Origin: Nocardioides sp. Root190
GTDB lineage: Bacteria > Actinomycetota > Actinomycetes > Propionibacteriales > Nocardioidaceae
DNA: 64,000 nt
Reading direction: 5' to 3'
NCBI RefSeq assembly: GCF_001428565.1
Contig: NZ_LMIA01000010.1
Coordinates: 740,800 to 804,799, forward strand
Shown here: piece by piece, positions 50,243 to 63,608 of the stretch
How positions within the stretch are numbered: the stretch's first letter is position 1
Layout: every line of letters begins with the position of its first letter
Program-made: the position numbers and the translations under genes
Notes under the pieces: model-generated
What the model saw: only the letters and a program-made list of their open reading frames with translations
Databases searched by the model: none
What the model was told of the DNA's origin: nothing

Positions 50243-50260
50243 GATATCCCGGGGGTTATC
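50243..50260. promoter_or_regulatory. Candidate operator upstream of the toxin-antitoxin pair
   Basis: GATA and TATC ends with CCC/GGG inside form an imperfect palindrome 9 bases before the antitoxin start, where the encoded XRE domain could bind. Confidence 0.35.
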
Positions 50261-50311
50261 GAGGTCGATATGAGTCGGGAGGCCGGCCACCGCGCACTGC
50301 CCTCGCCGGGC

Positions 50312-51796
50312 TCAGTCGTCGCAGCCGCCGACGCCCGCGACGTCCGCGTCCGCGAGGACGGGACCGTCGGCCGAGGTCCCGCTGTGGATCGAGTACGCCG
50401 AGCAGTAGTAGAAGCTCAGGTTCGCGTCGCGGTCCAGGGTGAGCGGTGTCCACACGCCCTTGCCGCGCGGCTCCAGGTAGCGCAGCGTGCTCCCGACGAG
50501 CGAGGCGTCGGTGCCCCGGTGCTTGAGGTAGCGATCGAGGAAGGCCTGCACGTAGACGCTGGTGAGGGCCTGGCCGTAGCGGCTCGCGGGCAGGACGTAG
50601 GGGATGTCGGTGTACTCGAGGTGGGTGGAGGCGCGCGGCACGACCAGCATCGCGTCCTTGCCGGCGGCCAGCCAGTCGTCGTACCCGGTGGCGCGCTCGC
50701 GGGTCGGCACCGGCAGGCCCGGCGCCGGCAGCAGCGTGTTGCCGCCGCTGAGCTGGGCCGGCGACACGGTGAAGCCGTACTCCGACTGCACCGCCAACGC
50801 CGGAACGACGGGCGTGATGTCGTCGGCGGGGCTGAGCGCGTTCAGCGCGCTCGTGTCGCTCGGGCCCTGGAGCTTGTCGAGGGCGACCACGGCGGACACC
50901 CGCTCGTCGCTGCCCTGCACGTGGGAGACCGCGGCGGCACCCAGCGAGTGGCCGATGATCGCGACGCGGCCGGTCCGACCCGAGGTGACGCTGTCGGGGT
51001 CGGGGCTGCGGTCGACGGAGGGGAGGTAGGGATTGGCCTCCGACAGGAAGAAGTCCAGGGCGTCCAGGGTGCCGGTGGTGAAGTTCGCGAGCTGCTGGAA
51101 CGGCACCCCCGGGCAGCCGAGCAGGTTGCCGTCGACCGGAGCGGCGAACGGGTTGCAGAACGGCAGCTCCGAGCCGGTGGTGTGCGGCAGCGTCTCGCTC
51201 GTCCCCTGGCCCTGCACGTCGTAGGTGAGGACGACGTACCCGCGCTCCGCGAGGTCCTGCGCGAGCCACACGTACATGCCCTCGGACCCCTGCACCGACC
51301 CCGGCGTGATCACGACCCCCGGGAACGGCCCCTGCAGGGTGGCTCCTGTGTACGGGTCCTTCGCGCCGGGCTTCGGTGCGTACACCGTGCCACGCAGGAG
51401 TGCGCCGTACCGGTTGACGAAGCTGACCTTCTTCGACAGCCCGCGGGTGCCGTTCCAGCCCGCGCGCAGCGGGTTGCCCACGTTCCATCCCGGCACCAGC
51501 AGGCCGGCGGAGAGCGCCAGCCGGGTCGGCGTGGCCGCCTGGGCCAACAGCTGGGTTGCGGTCAGCAGCGTCGTCTCGCGCACCAGCGCCGGCAGGTAGT
51601 TCGGGTTGGCGAGCTGGCCACCCGGCCCCGTGATGCGGCCGTAGGCGTCGGTGACGTTGCGCAGGTCGCGCAGGAGGTACGCCGCCGACCCCGGCTTCGG
51701 GTCGTCCTCGGCGGTGGCCGCCGGCATCCCGGTGAGGAGGAGGGCTGCCGTGGTGAGCATCAGCACGACGGTCCGGAGCCGGTGGGAGCGAGTCAT
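50312..51796 (-). CDS. Secreted alpha/beta hydrolase
   Basis: 494 residues. Signal peptide MTRSHRLRTVVLMLTTAALL with cleavage near TATAED. Hydrolase core: PFPGVVITPGSVQGS, VLTYDVQGQGTS, the nucleophile in IIGHSLGAAAV, and a late histidine in ASTHLEYTDIPYV. An insertion of about 60 residues with two cysteines (FCNPFAAP, LGCPGVP) precedes the nucleophile strand; C-terminal extension ends GVGGCDD. Probable extracellular esterase or peptidase; substrate unknown. Confidence 0.85.
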   Translation of the reverse strand: MTRSHRLRTVVLMLTTAALLLTGMPAATAEDDPKPGSAAYLLRDLRNVTDAYGRITGPGGQLANPNYLPALVRETTLLTATQLLAQAATPTRLALSAGLLVPGWNVGNPLRAGWNGTRGLSKKVSFVNRYGALLRGTVYAPKPGAKDPYTGATLQGPFPGVVITPGSVQGSEGMYVWLAQDLAERGYVVLTYDVQGQGTSETLPHTTGSELPFCNPFAAPVDGNLLGCPGVPFQQLANFTTGTLDALDFFLSEANPYLPSVDRSPDPDSVTSGRTGRVAIIGHSLGAAAVSHVQGSDERVSAVVALDKLQGPSDTSALNALSPADDITPVVPALAVQSEYGFTVSPAQLSGGNTLLPAPGLPVPTRERATGYDDWLAAGKDAMLVVPRASTHLEYTDIPYVLPASRYGQALTSVYVQAFLDRYLKHRGTDASLVGSTLRYLEPRGKGVWTPLTLDRDANLSFYYCSAYSIHSGTSADGPVLADADVAGVGGCDD

Positions 51797-51879
51797 GGTC
51801 GAACAACGAGGTGTGCGAGGACGTCGTTACGACGACGCGCTCGACGTGGCGTCCGACGGTGATCTCGTGAGAGATCACC

Positions 51880-51955
51880 TGGTGGAGCCTGGGGGACTCG
51901 AACCCCCAACCCCCTGCTTGCAAAGCAGGTGCGCTACCAATTGCGCCAAGGCCCC
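51880..51955 (-). tRNA. tRNA-Ala(TGC)
   Basis: 76 bases including encoded CCA. Acceptor GGGGCCT/AGGCTCC shows the G3-U70 pair that identifies alanine tRNA. Anticodon loop TTTGCAA, anticodon TGC, in stem CCTGC/GCAGG; T-loop GTTCGAGTC. Confidence 0.96.
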
Positions 51956-51972
51956 GCGGTGGTGCGGTGGAA

Positions 51973-52098
51973 TCAGGCCTTCGGAAGCTTGTCGGTGGCC
52001 TCGGCCCAGAGGGCCTGCTCGGCCTTGCTCTGCTGGAGCTTCTTGCCGGCGACGATCGCGCCTGCCGCGGCCAGGGCCGCGAGGATCAGCTTCTTCAC
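51973..52098 (-). CDS. DLW-39 family small membrane protein
   Basis: 41 residues beginning [20 protein letters not shown] from the GTG at 52098, ending [15 protein letters not shown]; the ALWAEATD end is the DLW-39 signature form. AGGGAACCAAGC lies before the start. Between tRNA-Ala and tRNA-Ile, the usual place for this family in actinobacteria. Function unknown. Confidence 0.85.
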   Translation of the reverse strand: MKKLILAALAAAGAIVAGKKLQQSKAEQALWAEATDKLPKA

Positions 52099-52118
52099 GC
52101 TTGGTTCCCTTCTTCGAA

Positions 52119-52154
52119 GAAGCCCCGGTCCGCGGAGTGCGCGGCCGGGGCTCT
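52119..52154 (-). terminator. Terminator after tRNA-Ile
   Basis: Stem AGCCCCGG/CCGGGGCT with an inner CCGC/GCGG pair, starting 4 bases after the tRNA 3' end on the minus strand, followed by TCTTCG. Confidence 0.65.
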
Positions 52155-52157
52155 ACG

Positions 52158-52231
52158 TGGGCCTAAGAGGACTTGAACCTCTGACCCCCACATTATCAGT
52201 GTGGTGCTCTAACCGTCTGAGCTATAGGCCC
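52158..52231 (-). tRNA. tRNA-Ile(GAT)
   Basis: 74 bases, CCA not encoded. Acceptor GGGCCTA/TAGGCCC, discriminator A. Anticodon stem CCACA/TGTGG with loop CTGATAA, anticodon GAT; T-arm with GTTCAAGTC. Confidence 0.96.
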
Positions 52232-52329
52232 GGGTGGCCTGCCGATTCTGGGTGGAAGCCCCTCGGCAGCAGGCCGAGAGCAGACGATACCGGAGCGATG
52301 GAGCGACGGACAAAACGGGGCGGGCGAGG

Positions 52330-52410
52330 GGTCTCGATACGCCCTCGCGCAGGGGCTCGGGCTACTCGACCAACGGCGTGGTCGCCGAGTTCGGGCTACT
52401 CGACCAGCGG
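52330..52410. repeat. Interspersed palindromic repeat, diverged copy with partial second unit
   Basis: Starts GGTCTCGATACGCCCTCG and includes CTCGGGCTACTCGACCAACG, then a shorter CGGGCTACTCGACCAGCGG. The outer GGTCTCGA...TCGACCAACG parts match the element in the rodA-pbpA gap and in recF. Lies between tRNA-Ile and the DUF3566 gene. Confidence 0.6.
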
Positions 52411-52422
52411 CGTTCGGGAGGG

Positions 52423-52931
52423 TCAGTTGTCCTCGGCGAGGGTGATCTCGACGCCACCGAGGAGTGCTGCGGACATGTTGTAGAGGAACGCGATCAGGGT
52501 CGCGGCCGCCGTGATGAGTACGACGTCGATGGCCGCGACCAGCATCGTGAAACCGAGCACCCGGCTGGTGCCGACGTAGTCCTCGATCTGGAAGCCGGCG
52601 ACGTCGTCGCCGCCGATGCTCTCCTGGATGGTCGAGTTGATCGAGTCCCAGACACCGGCAGCGCCGAGCACCTGCCACACCATCGCCACCGAGACGACGG
52701 TGACGACGGCGAAGGCGATCGAGAGCAGGAAGGCGGTCTTCATGACCGACCAGGGGTCGATCCTGGTCAGCCGCAGCCGCGCCCGACGCGGCGAGCGCGG
52801 ACGCGGTGCCGTGTCGACCGGGAGGCCGGGACGGACGGGCGCTGACGGTGGCTGCGCCGGGGCACCCGGACCGGAGCCCGGTGCGCCGTCCCCAGCGGGA
52901 CGGATCACGGTCTCCTCGACGCGCTCACTCA

Positions 52932-52932
<1 letters not shown>
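52423..52932 (-). CDS. DUF3566 membrane protein
   Basis: 169 residues. A Pro-rich cytoplasmic N-terminus of about 45, then RLRLTRIDPWSVMKTAFLLS, of which RIDPWSVMK is the family motif, and two membrane helices. Conserved directly after gyrA in actinobacteria; function unknown. ATG at 52932 shares 1 base with the gyrA stop (TGATG). Confidence 0.93.
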
Positions 52933-55622
<2,690 letters not shown>

Positions 55623-55673
55623 GATTGCTCTCTCTGGCTTGTTCTATCGACATCTAGGAAAGTTGCTATAGAC

Positions 55674-57740
<2,067 letters not shown>

Positions 57741-58053
57741 GCGGGAGACCTCTTCTGCATCAGGGGACCGCCATCCGGAGAAGGCATGGCGAAGGCCGAG
57801 TCTGGCGTCCCGGAGACGCGTTCCCGGCCAAGAACCCATTCTAGCCCCCTGAGGGCCTCAGAGCACGTGACGGACCCGAGGCAGGGGATGTCTGTGGACA
57901 AAATGGGGCCCTCAGCGGCACAGAAAGCCCGATCGGAGGCTCTGGCAGGGGTCCGGGTGGGTCCCAGTACGGCCAAAGCTGCAAAAACCGACCGGGCCGG
58001 CCCCAGAGGGGGCCGACCCGGCACGTCAGACGGAGCGCGATGGCTCGGAGGGC
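57741..58053. other. Intergenic region upstream of gyrB
   Basis: 313 bases. The right part holds the terminator of the membrane-protein gene (57983-58020). The rest must contain the gyrB promoter, but I see no convincing -10/-35 pair. It has one DnaA-like CTGTGGACAA at 57891-57900. Confidence 0.4.
57983..58020 (-). terminator. Rho-independent terminator of the Gly/Pro-rich membrane-protein gene
   Basis: Read on the minus strand: CGGGTCGGCCCC, loop, GGGGCCGGCCCG, then GTCGGTTTTTGC. Strong GC stem with a T-tract 33 bases after the gene's stop. Confidence 0.85.
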
Positions 58054-58944
58054 TCAGGGGGCGACGGGCTGCCCGGTGAGCTTCTTGTAGGTGAAGGCCG
58101 AGCCCAGCAGGATCACCGGGATCGCGGCCAGCAGGCCGACGCCGCACAGGATCGCGCCGACGAGGGCGATCACGTAGGCGACGAGGTACCAGATGATCGT
58201 CGACCCGACGTTGTTCTTGACCAGGTCGATGCTCGCCTTGATGGCGTCGACCGGGGCGAGGTTCTTGTCGACCACGAAGAACAGCGAGAACATCGTCATG
58301 AATCCGAAGATGATGCCGGGGATCACGCACAGGATCGTGCCGATGAAGGTACCGACCCCGACCAGCAGGCTGGTGACGATGACGTTGCCGATGTTCTGGA
58401 ACTTGAACACACCGGCGGTCGAGAAGGACCGACCCTCGGTGACGGCGAGCGACTCACGGATGAGGCCCGCGCCGATGACCTGCGCGTAGATGAAGAACAC
58501 GACGTAGAGCAGGGCGAGCACGATGAGGCTCAGGAACCCGAGGCCACCGGTGTCACCGCTGCAGACGTACTCGCCCGCGTCGTTGAACCGGCACGCGTAG
58601 TCGGAGTCGCCGGCCGGCAGGATGATCGCGACCAGCGCGATGCCGTAGATCACCACGATGCCGGCGAAGATCGCCAGCGCCGCCAGGATCATCTGGCCCA
58701 TGTTGGCCTGGAACTTCGACCAGCCGTAGCTGACCGCCGCGCCGACGTCCCACTGCTGCGGCTGGCCGTAGCCACCGCCGGGAGGGCCACCGAAGCCGCC
58801 ACCCGGAGGACCGCCGTACCCGCCACCGGGAGGACCGCCCGGCGGGGGACCGCCGAAGCCGCCACCCGGAGGACCGGCCGGCGGCGGACCGCCGTAGCCA
58901 CCGCCCGGGGGCGGCGGCGCTGCTGGGGGCTCGTAGTTGCTCAT
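58054..58944 (-). CDS. Membrane protein with Gly/Pro-rich N-terminal repeat region
   Basis: 296 residues. The first 65 are low-complexity repeats of GGGYGGPP and GGGFGGPP. Then about five or six membrane helices (MILAALAIFAGIVVIYGIAL, IVLALLYVVFFIYAQVIGAG, FIGTILCVIPGIIFGFMTMF). An extracytoplasmic loop has two cysteines (YACRFNDAGEYVCSG). Families with this layout are common in actinobacteria and uncharacterised. A DNA-level repeat underlies the N-terminus. Confidence 0.8.
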   Translation of the reverse strand: MSNYEPPAAPPPPGGGYGGPPPAGPPGGGFGGPPPGGPPGGGYGGPPGGGFGGPPGGGYGQPQQWDVGAAVSYGWSKFQANMGQMILAALAIFAGIVVIYGIALVAIILPAGDSDYACRFNDAGEYVCSGDTGGLGFLSLIVLALLYVVFFIYAQVIGAGLIRESLAVTEGRSFSTAGVFKFQNIGNVIVTSLLVGVGTFIGTILCVIPGIIFGFMTMFSLFFVVDKNLAPVDAIKASIDLVKNNVGSTIIWYLVAYVIALVGAILCGVGLLAAIPVILLGSAFTYKKLTGQPVAP

Positions 58945-59132
58945 GTTGCGGTCTCCTCATCAGGCCGTGGACACGGCCGTGGAACGGGATGGATGCTCCT
59001 GAAACAGTGCTGCATAGTAGCGAGATCGAAACCCCGTGCGGGAAGGGAAATGTCAGGCACCATCGGCACCGTGCCACCCTCGGGCCCGGTCCTTGGTGTC
59101 CTCTTGTGAATTCCTTGGGAAATCAGGTGCAC

Positions 59133-59717
59133 TCAGCCGTAGGTGTCGCGCGGTCCGCGACCGTCCCGCAGACCGCGTCGGCCGTGCTTCCAGGTCGGGG
59201 CCAGCGGGCCGAGGACCTCCACGACCGTGACCGTCCCCCGGCCGAGCTCCTCGTTGAGACGGGCCACCACGGTGCTGGCCAGCAGGCGCAGCTGGGTGGC
59301 CCACGCGGTCGAGTCGGTGCGGACGACCAGCGTCCCGTCGGTGAGGGATTCCGGCGTCGAGTGGGCGCCGATCTCCTCGCCCACGATCTCCGTCCAGCGA
59401 CCGAACACGCCCCTGACCTGCAGGTCCAGCGCCCAACCGCGGTCGTTGACCAGCCGACCGACCTCGGACGCCAGGCCCTGCGGATCGCGTCCGTCGGGTC
59501 GGGCGCCGCTGAACTGCGCGTCGCCACGACGGCCGCGCGATCCGCCGAACCTGGTCGGGAACGCCGAGCCGTCGCCTGACCGCGGGGGCCGGCGCCGGGC
59601 CGGCGTCGTACCCGAACCGGCAGCTCCGAGTGCCTGCGCGCGGGCCAGGTCGAGGCCGTCGGAGCGGTGCTCCTCCTGCTCCTGCTCCTCGCCCTCGGGG
59701 GTGGTCTCGTCAGGCAC
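59133..59717 (-). CDS. dciA: DciA-family (DUF721) replication protein
   Basis: 194 residues. A disordered charged N-terminus of about 75, then the DUF721 core: [39 protein letters not shown] and VVEVLGP. DciA helps load or activate the replicative helicase DnaB in bacteria lacking DnaC. ATG at 59717 overlaps recF by 8 bases. Typical place between recF and gyrB. Confidence 0.92.
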   Translation of the reverse strand: MPDETTPEGEEQEQEEHRSDGLDLARAQALGAAGSGTTPARRRPPRSGDGSAFPTRFGGSRGRRGDAQFSGARPDGRDPQGLASEVGRLVNDRGWALDLQVRGVFGRWTEIVGEEIGAHSTPESLTDGTLVVRTDSTAWATQLRLLASTVVARLNEELGRGTVTVVEVLGPLAPTWKHGRRGLRDGRGPRDTYG

Positions 59718-60951
59718 GGGTCACCTCGCCCCCGGCAACGTGAAAGGTGATTCCGCGCAGCACCTCGGGCACGTCGTCAGCCACCGCGGCCGTCACGAGC
59801 ACCTGTTCGGCACCCGCGACCAGCGAGGCGAGTTGCTCGCGACGCTCCGCATCGAGCTCGGCGAAGACGTCGTCGAGGATCAGGATCGGGTCGTCGCCGT
59901 CGGCGCGCAGGAGGTCGTACGACGCCAGCCGCAGCGCCAGCGCGAACGACCAGGACTCCCCGTGGCTGGCGTAGCCCTTGACCGGGAGCCGCTGCTCGTC
60001 GCCGGGACCCAGGGTCAGCACGAGCTCATCGCGGTGGGGACCGACCAGGGTCACCCCGCGCTGGATCTCGTCGTTCTGGCGTCGGGCGACCTCGGCCCGG
60101 AAGGCCTCGGCGAGAACGCTGCGGTGGTCTCGAGACGGTTGCTGCGCAACCTCCTCGACCAACGACGGGTCGGCGTCGGCGAGGACGCTGCGGTGGTCTC
60201 GAGACGGTTGCTGCGCAACCTCCTCGACCAACGACGGGTCGGGCACGGAGGCGGAGTACTCGACGCGGGCGTCGTCGCGGTTGGCGCCACGGGCGACGGC
60301 CTCATAGGCCTTCGCGAGGTACGGCGCGAGATCGGCCGACAGCTGCTGGCGGGCCAGGAGCAGCTCGGTCCCGGTGCCGATCAGCTGGTCGTCCCAGACC
60401 GACAACGTGGCCAGTGCGGCCTCGCGGGCGGAGCCGCGGGCGGCGTACAACGACTTCAGCAGCGCGTTGCGCTGACGCAGGACGCGCTCGTAGTCGGAGA
60501 TCACGCCCGCGTAGCGCGGGGTGCGCAGCACCAGCAGGTCGTCGAGGAACCGGCGCCGCTGCGACGGATCGCCCTTCACCAGGGCGAGGTCCTCAGGGCT
60601 GAACACGACGGTGCGCACGATGCCGGCGAGGTCGCGGGCACGCGACAGCGGCGATCGGTTGACCCGCGCTCGATTGGCGCGACCCGGGTTGAGCTCGACC
60701 TCGAGGATCGCGGTGCGACCGTCGCGGACGACCGCTGCGCGCACGACGGCCTGCTCGGTTCCGGCGCGGATCAAGGGTGCGTCGGTCGCCACCCGGTGGG
60801 AGGAGAGCCGCGAGAGGTAGTCGATCGCCTCGACCAGATTGGTCTTGCCCTGGCCGTTGCTGCCGACGAACGCCGTCACCCCGGCCTCGAGCGCCACGTC
60901 GACGTCCGCATAGGAGCGGAAGTCGTGGAGGCTCAGGTGGGAGACGTGCAC
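59710..60951 (-). CDS. recF: Recombination mediator RecF with an inserted 23-aa tandem duplication
   Basis: 413 residues. SMC-like ATPase motifs: [17 protein letters not shown] (Walker A), signature-like [18 protein letters not shown], and [12 protein letters not shown] (Walker B). Between about residues 235 and 281 lies [20 protein letters not shown] in two tandem copies that do not belong to RecF and derive from a palindromic DNA repeat. GTG at 60951. RecF loads RecA at gaps; the insertion is in lobe II, away from the ATP-site motifs. Confidence 0.95.
   Translation of the reverse strand: MHVSHLSLHDFRSYADVDVALEAGVTAFVGSNGQGKTNLVEAIDYLSRLSSHRVATDAPLIRAGTEQAVVRAAVVRDGRTAILEVELNPGRANRARVNRSPLSRARDLAGIVRTVVFSPEDLALVKGDPSQRRRFLDDLLVLRTPRYAGVISDYERVLRQRNALLKSLYAARGSAREAALATLSVWDDQLIGTGTELLLARQQLSADLAPYLAKAYEAVARGANRDDARVEYSASVPDPSLVEEVAQQPSRDHRSVLADADPSLVEEVAQQPSRDHRSVLAEAFRAEVARRQNDEIQRGVTLVGPHRDELVLTLGPGDEQRLPVKGYASHGESWSFALALRLASYDLLRADGDDPILILDDVFAELDAERREQLASLVAGAEQVLVTAAVADDVPEVLRGITFHVAGGEVTRA
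60108..60245. repeat. Tandem 69-base direct repeat inside recF, built on the interspersed palindromic element
   Basis: Units 60108-60176 and 60177-60245 match at about 65 of 69 positions. Each contains the 40-base element (60126-60165 and 60195-60234) also found at 32077-32116, with GGTTGC-TGC-GCAACC replacing GGTCGC-TGC-GCGACC. Confidence 0.9.
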
Positions 60952-60968
60952 GACACCATTCTCACCCG

Positions 60969-61877
60969 TCAGAGATCGGGATTGGCCTCGCCGCCCGGAG
61001 GCGGGTCGGTGTGCACGGCGTGACCGCCGAACTGGTTGCGCATCGCGGCGATCGCCTTCATCGCCGGGCTGTCGTCCTGTCGCGAGGTGAACCGGGCGAA
61101 GAGCGAGGCGGCGATGACGTGCATCGGGACGGCGTTCTCGATGGCGGCCTCGACGGTCCAGCGTCCCTCACCCGAGTCGTCGGCGTACCCGCGCAACTGG
61201 TCGAGGTGGGTGTCGTCGGTGATCGCCTCGGTGAGCAGGTCGAGCAGCCAGGACCGGATGACCGTTCCGCTGCGCCAGGAGTCGAAGACCTCCGGGACGT
61301 TCTCGACGATGTCGACCTTCTCGAGCAGCTCCCAGCCCTCGGCGTAGGACTGCATCATCGCGTACTCGATGCCGTTGTGAACCATCTTGGCGAAGTGGCC
61401 GGCACCGGGCGTGGAGCCGGCGTGGACCAGTCCGCCTTCGTCCGGCTTGAGGGCGTCGAAGGCCGGCTGCACCTTGGCGACGTCCGAGGCGGCGCCGCCG
61501 AACATGAGTGCGTAGCCGTTCTCGAGACCCCACACACCACCGGAGACGCCGCAGTCGACGAACCCGATGCCCTTCTCGGCGAGCGAGGCGGCGTTGATCG
61601 CGTCGTCGGTGTACTTGGAGTTGCCGCCGTCGACCACCAGGTCGCCCTCACCGAGCAGGTCCTTGAGCTCGGCAATCGTCGAACGCGTCGGGTCACCGGC
61701 CGGCACCATCACCCAGACCACCTTCGGCGACGGCAGTGCGTCGACGAGCGCAGCCAGGCTCGGGACATCCGCGAGGTCCGGGTTGCGGTCGTAGCCGACA
61801 ACCGTGTGCCCGGCATTGCGCAGCCGGGTGCGCATGTTGCCGCCCATCTTGCCGAGTCCGACGAGTCCGATGTCCAT
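60969..61877 (-). CDS. gnd: 6-phosphogluconate dehydrogenase, short (YqeC/GndA-like, decarboxylating)
   Basis: 302 residues, the short class. NAD(P) motif [12 protein letters not shown], substrate motif [24 protein letters not shown], and [13 protein letters not shown] with the catalytic lysine. Oxidises 6-phosphogluconate to ribulose 5-phosphate and CO2. Between recF and dnaN, as in many actinobacteria. Confidence 0.95.
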   Translation of the reverse strand: MDIGLVGLGKMGGNMRTRLRNAGHTVVGYDRNPDLADVPSLAALVDALPSPKVVWVMVPAGDPTRSTIAELKDLLGEGDLVVDGGNSKYTDDAINAASLAEKGIGFVDCGVSGGVWGLENGYALMFGGAASDVAKVQPAFDALKPDEGGLVHAGSTPGAGHFAKMVHNGIEYAMMQSYAEGWELLEKVDIVENVPEVFDSWRSGTVIRSWLLDLLTEAITDDTHLDQLRGYADDSGEGRWTVEAAIENAVPMHVIAASLFARFTSRQDDSPAMKAIAAMRNQFGGHAVHTDPPPGGEANPDL

Positions 61878-61911
61878 GCGACGACCCTAACGGGAGGTGG
61901 GTGGCGGTGGG

Positions 61912-63057
61912 TCAGCTGAGCAGGCGACGCGGCATGAGCAGGTAGCGGAAGGATCCGCTGTTCTCGCCGGCAGCCTCGTCCCCGGTGCCGCTGATGACGA
62001 CGGGCTTCGAGGCCTGCGTGAAGGCGAGCTCGACGACCGGCTCATCGATCGCGCCGAGGCCGTCGAGCAGGAACGACGGGTTGAACCCGGTGACCAGGTC
62101 CTCGCCCTCGATCTGCGCAGCGACCGACTCGGAGGCCTGGGCGTCGTCGCCGGAGCCGGCGTCGAGGATCAGGGCACCGTCACGGAAGCTCAGCTGGACC
62201 GCGGTGTTGCGATCGGCGACGAGCGAGACGCGCTTGACCGACTCGATCAGCTCGGCCCGGTCGATCTTGGCGATGGTGAGCTTCTCGCTCGGGAACAGGC
62301 TGCGGACCTTGGGGAACTCACCGTCGAGCAGGCGTGTGGTCGTACGACGCACGCCGCCCGGCCCGGTGCCCTCGAAACCGATGATGCCGTCGCCGGCGCC
62401 GGAGGCGGACAGCGCGATGGTGACCTCGGGTCCGGCGGTGAGGGACTTCGCGGTGTCGCCCAGCACCTTCGCCGGCACCAGGGCGGCGAGGGTGGCATCG
62501 GGCTGCCCGGGGTTCCAGGTGAGCTCACGCTGCGAGAGGCGGAAGCGGTCGGTGGCGAGAAGTGCGATCGTGTCGCCCTCGATCTCCAGCCGCACGCCGG
62601 TCAGCACCGGGAGCATGTCGTCGCGGCCGGCAGCCGTGACGGCCTGGGCGACCGCGTGCGCGAATGCCTCGCTCGGCACGGTGCCGGTGGCAGCAGGCAT
62701 CTCCGGGATCGTCGGGTAGTCCTCGACCGGCATCGTCTGGAGCGAGAACCGCGACGAACCGCACGTGAGCGAGACGCGGGTGCCCTCGAGCGTCAGCTCG
62801 ACCGGCTTGTTCGGGAGGCTGCGACAGATGTCCGCCAGCAGTCGACCGCTCACCAGTGCCTTGCCCTCGTCGTTGACCTCGGCAGCGAGCGTGGCGCGGG
62901 CCGAGGTCTCGTAGTCGAAGGTCGAGAGGACCAGGCCCTCGTCGCTGGCCTCGATGAGCAGGCCGGCGAGCACAGGGGCGCTGGGACGCACCGGAAGGCT
63001 GCGGGCGGCCCAGGCAACGGCGTCCGCGAGGACATCGCGGTCGACACGGAACTTCAC
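61912..63057 (-). CDS. dnaN: DNA polymerase III beta subunit (sliding clamp)
   Basis: 381 residues. Starts MKFRVDRDVLADAVAWAARS from the GTG at 63057, which has GATGAGGT upstream; the ATG at 63069 would add four residues. Three clamp domains; motifs VLAGLLIEAS, GRLLADICRSLP and the C-terminal YLLMPRRLL. Encircles DNA and tethers Pol III. Confidence 0.97.
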   Translation of the reverse strand: MKFRVDRDVLADAVAWAARSLPVRPSAPVLAGLLIEASDEGLVLSTFDYETSARATLAAEVNDEGKALVSGRLLADICRSLPNKPVELTLEGTRVSLTCGSSRFSLQTMPVEDYPTIPEMPAATGTVPSEAFAHAVAQAVTAAGRDDMLPVLTGVRLEIEGDTIALLATDRFRLSQRELTWNPGQPDATLAALVPAKVLGDTAKSLTAGPEVTIALSASGAGDGIIGFEGTGPGGVRRTTTRLLDGEFPKVRSLFPSEKLTIAKIDRAELIESVKRVSLVADRNTAVQLSFRDGALILDAGSGDDAQASESVAAQIEGEDLVTGFNPSFLLDGLGAIDEPVVELAFTQASKPVVISGTGDEAAGENSGSFRYLLMPRRLLS

Positions 63058-63608
63058 GTCGTACCTCATCACTGGATCGGTCGGGGGTTGCATCCTGCCA
63101 CGTCACTCCGGCCCGTGGGACCAGCGGGAGGCAGAGCAGGGCGTGGGATTCGTGCGGTGCTCGGGTCAATCCACAGGTCGGGGCCCGGGAGTTGTTCTGC
63201 GAATCGAGGGGACATGGATACGTAGGGAGTGGTCATAGCATCGGTGGAAACTGTGGAGAACTCGTGTCGTTGCAGGTCAGCCGTGGTTTCACCGGTGGAT
63301 GAAGGGTGTGGATGAAATCGGGTCCGACGGGGTGGGCCTGGGGAGGACGGATCGGTTGTGTGGTTCCGCCCTGTGCGCTCCACGGAATCCTCCCCGTGTA
63401 GTTCGCACAGTTTGGCCCTAGTTCTCCACAGGCCGGAACGACAAGGAAACAAGCGAAGACGCGCTCGCGCCCGGGCCCATCGCCGTCATGTGGCCGCCAT
63501 GCCATCGCCGGTCGCACCCAAGCCAACCGCGCGCGTGGCAGCGCGGCGAGAGCGAAGCTCCGGCAGCTTGCTGCCCCCATCGGAGCGAAGACGCGCTCGC
63601 GCAGACAG
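63058..63608. other. oriC: Chromosomal replication origin oriC (dnaA-dnaN intergenic region)
   Basis: 551 bases between dnaN and dnaA. DnaA boxes: TTCTCCACA at 63422-63430 (plus) and at 63252-63260 (minus), TCATCCACA at 63307-63315 (minus), and a weaker CAATCCACA at 63167-63175. Composition is less GC-rich near 63220-63330. It also holds a 19-base direct repeat (63452-63470, 63584-63602). Location is the standard one; the number of good boxes is low for an actinobacterium. Confidence 0.85.
63452..63602. repeat. Direct repeat pair in oriC
   Basis: AGCGAAGACGCGCTCGCGC occurs exactly at 63452-63470 and 63584-63602, 132 bases apart, with a partial AGCGAAG at 63551. The second copy ends 6 bases from the dnaA stop. 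Confidence 0.8.

Noticed and set aside
57741..57839. 33-residue N-terminal extension of GyrB
   Set aside because: No ribosome site and no resemblance to GyrB N-termini; the GTG at 57740 fits better.
58740..58944. Tandem repeat of GGACCGCC-type units as a mobile repeat
   Set aside because: It simply encodes the Gly/Pro-rich N-terminus of the membrane protein, a common feature of that protein type.
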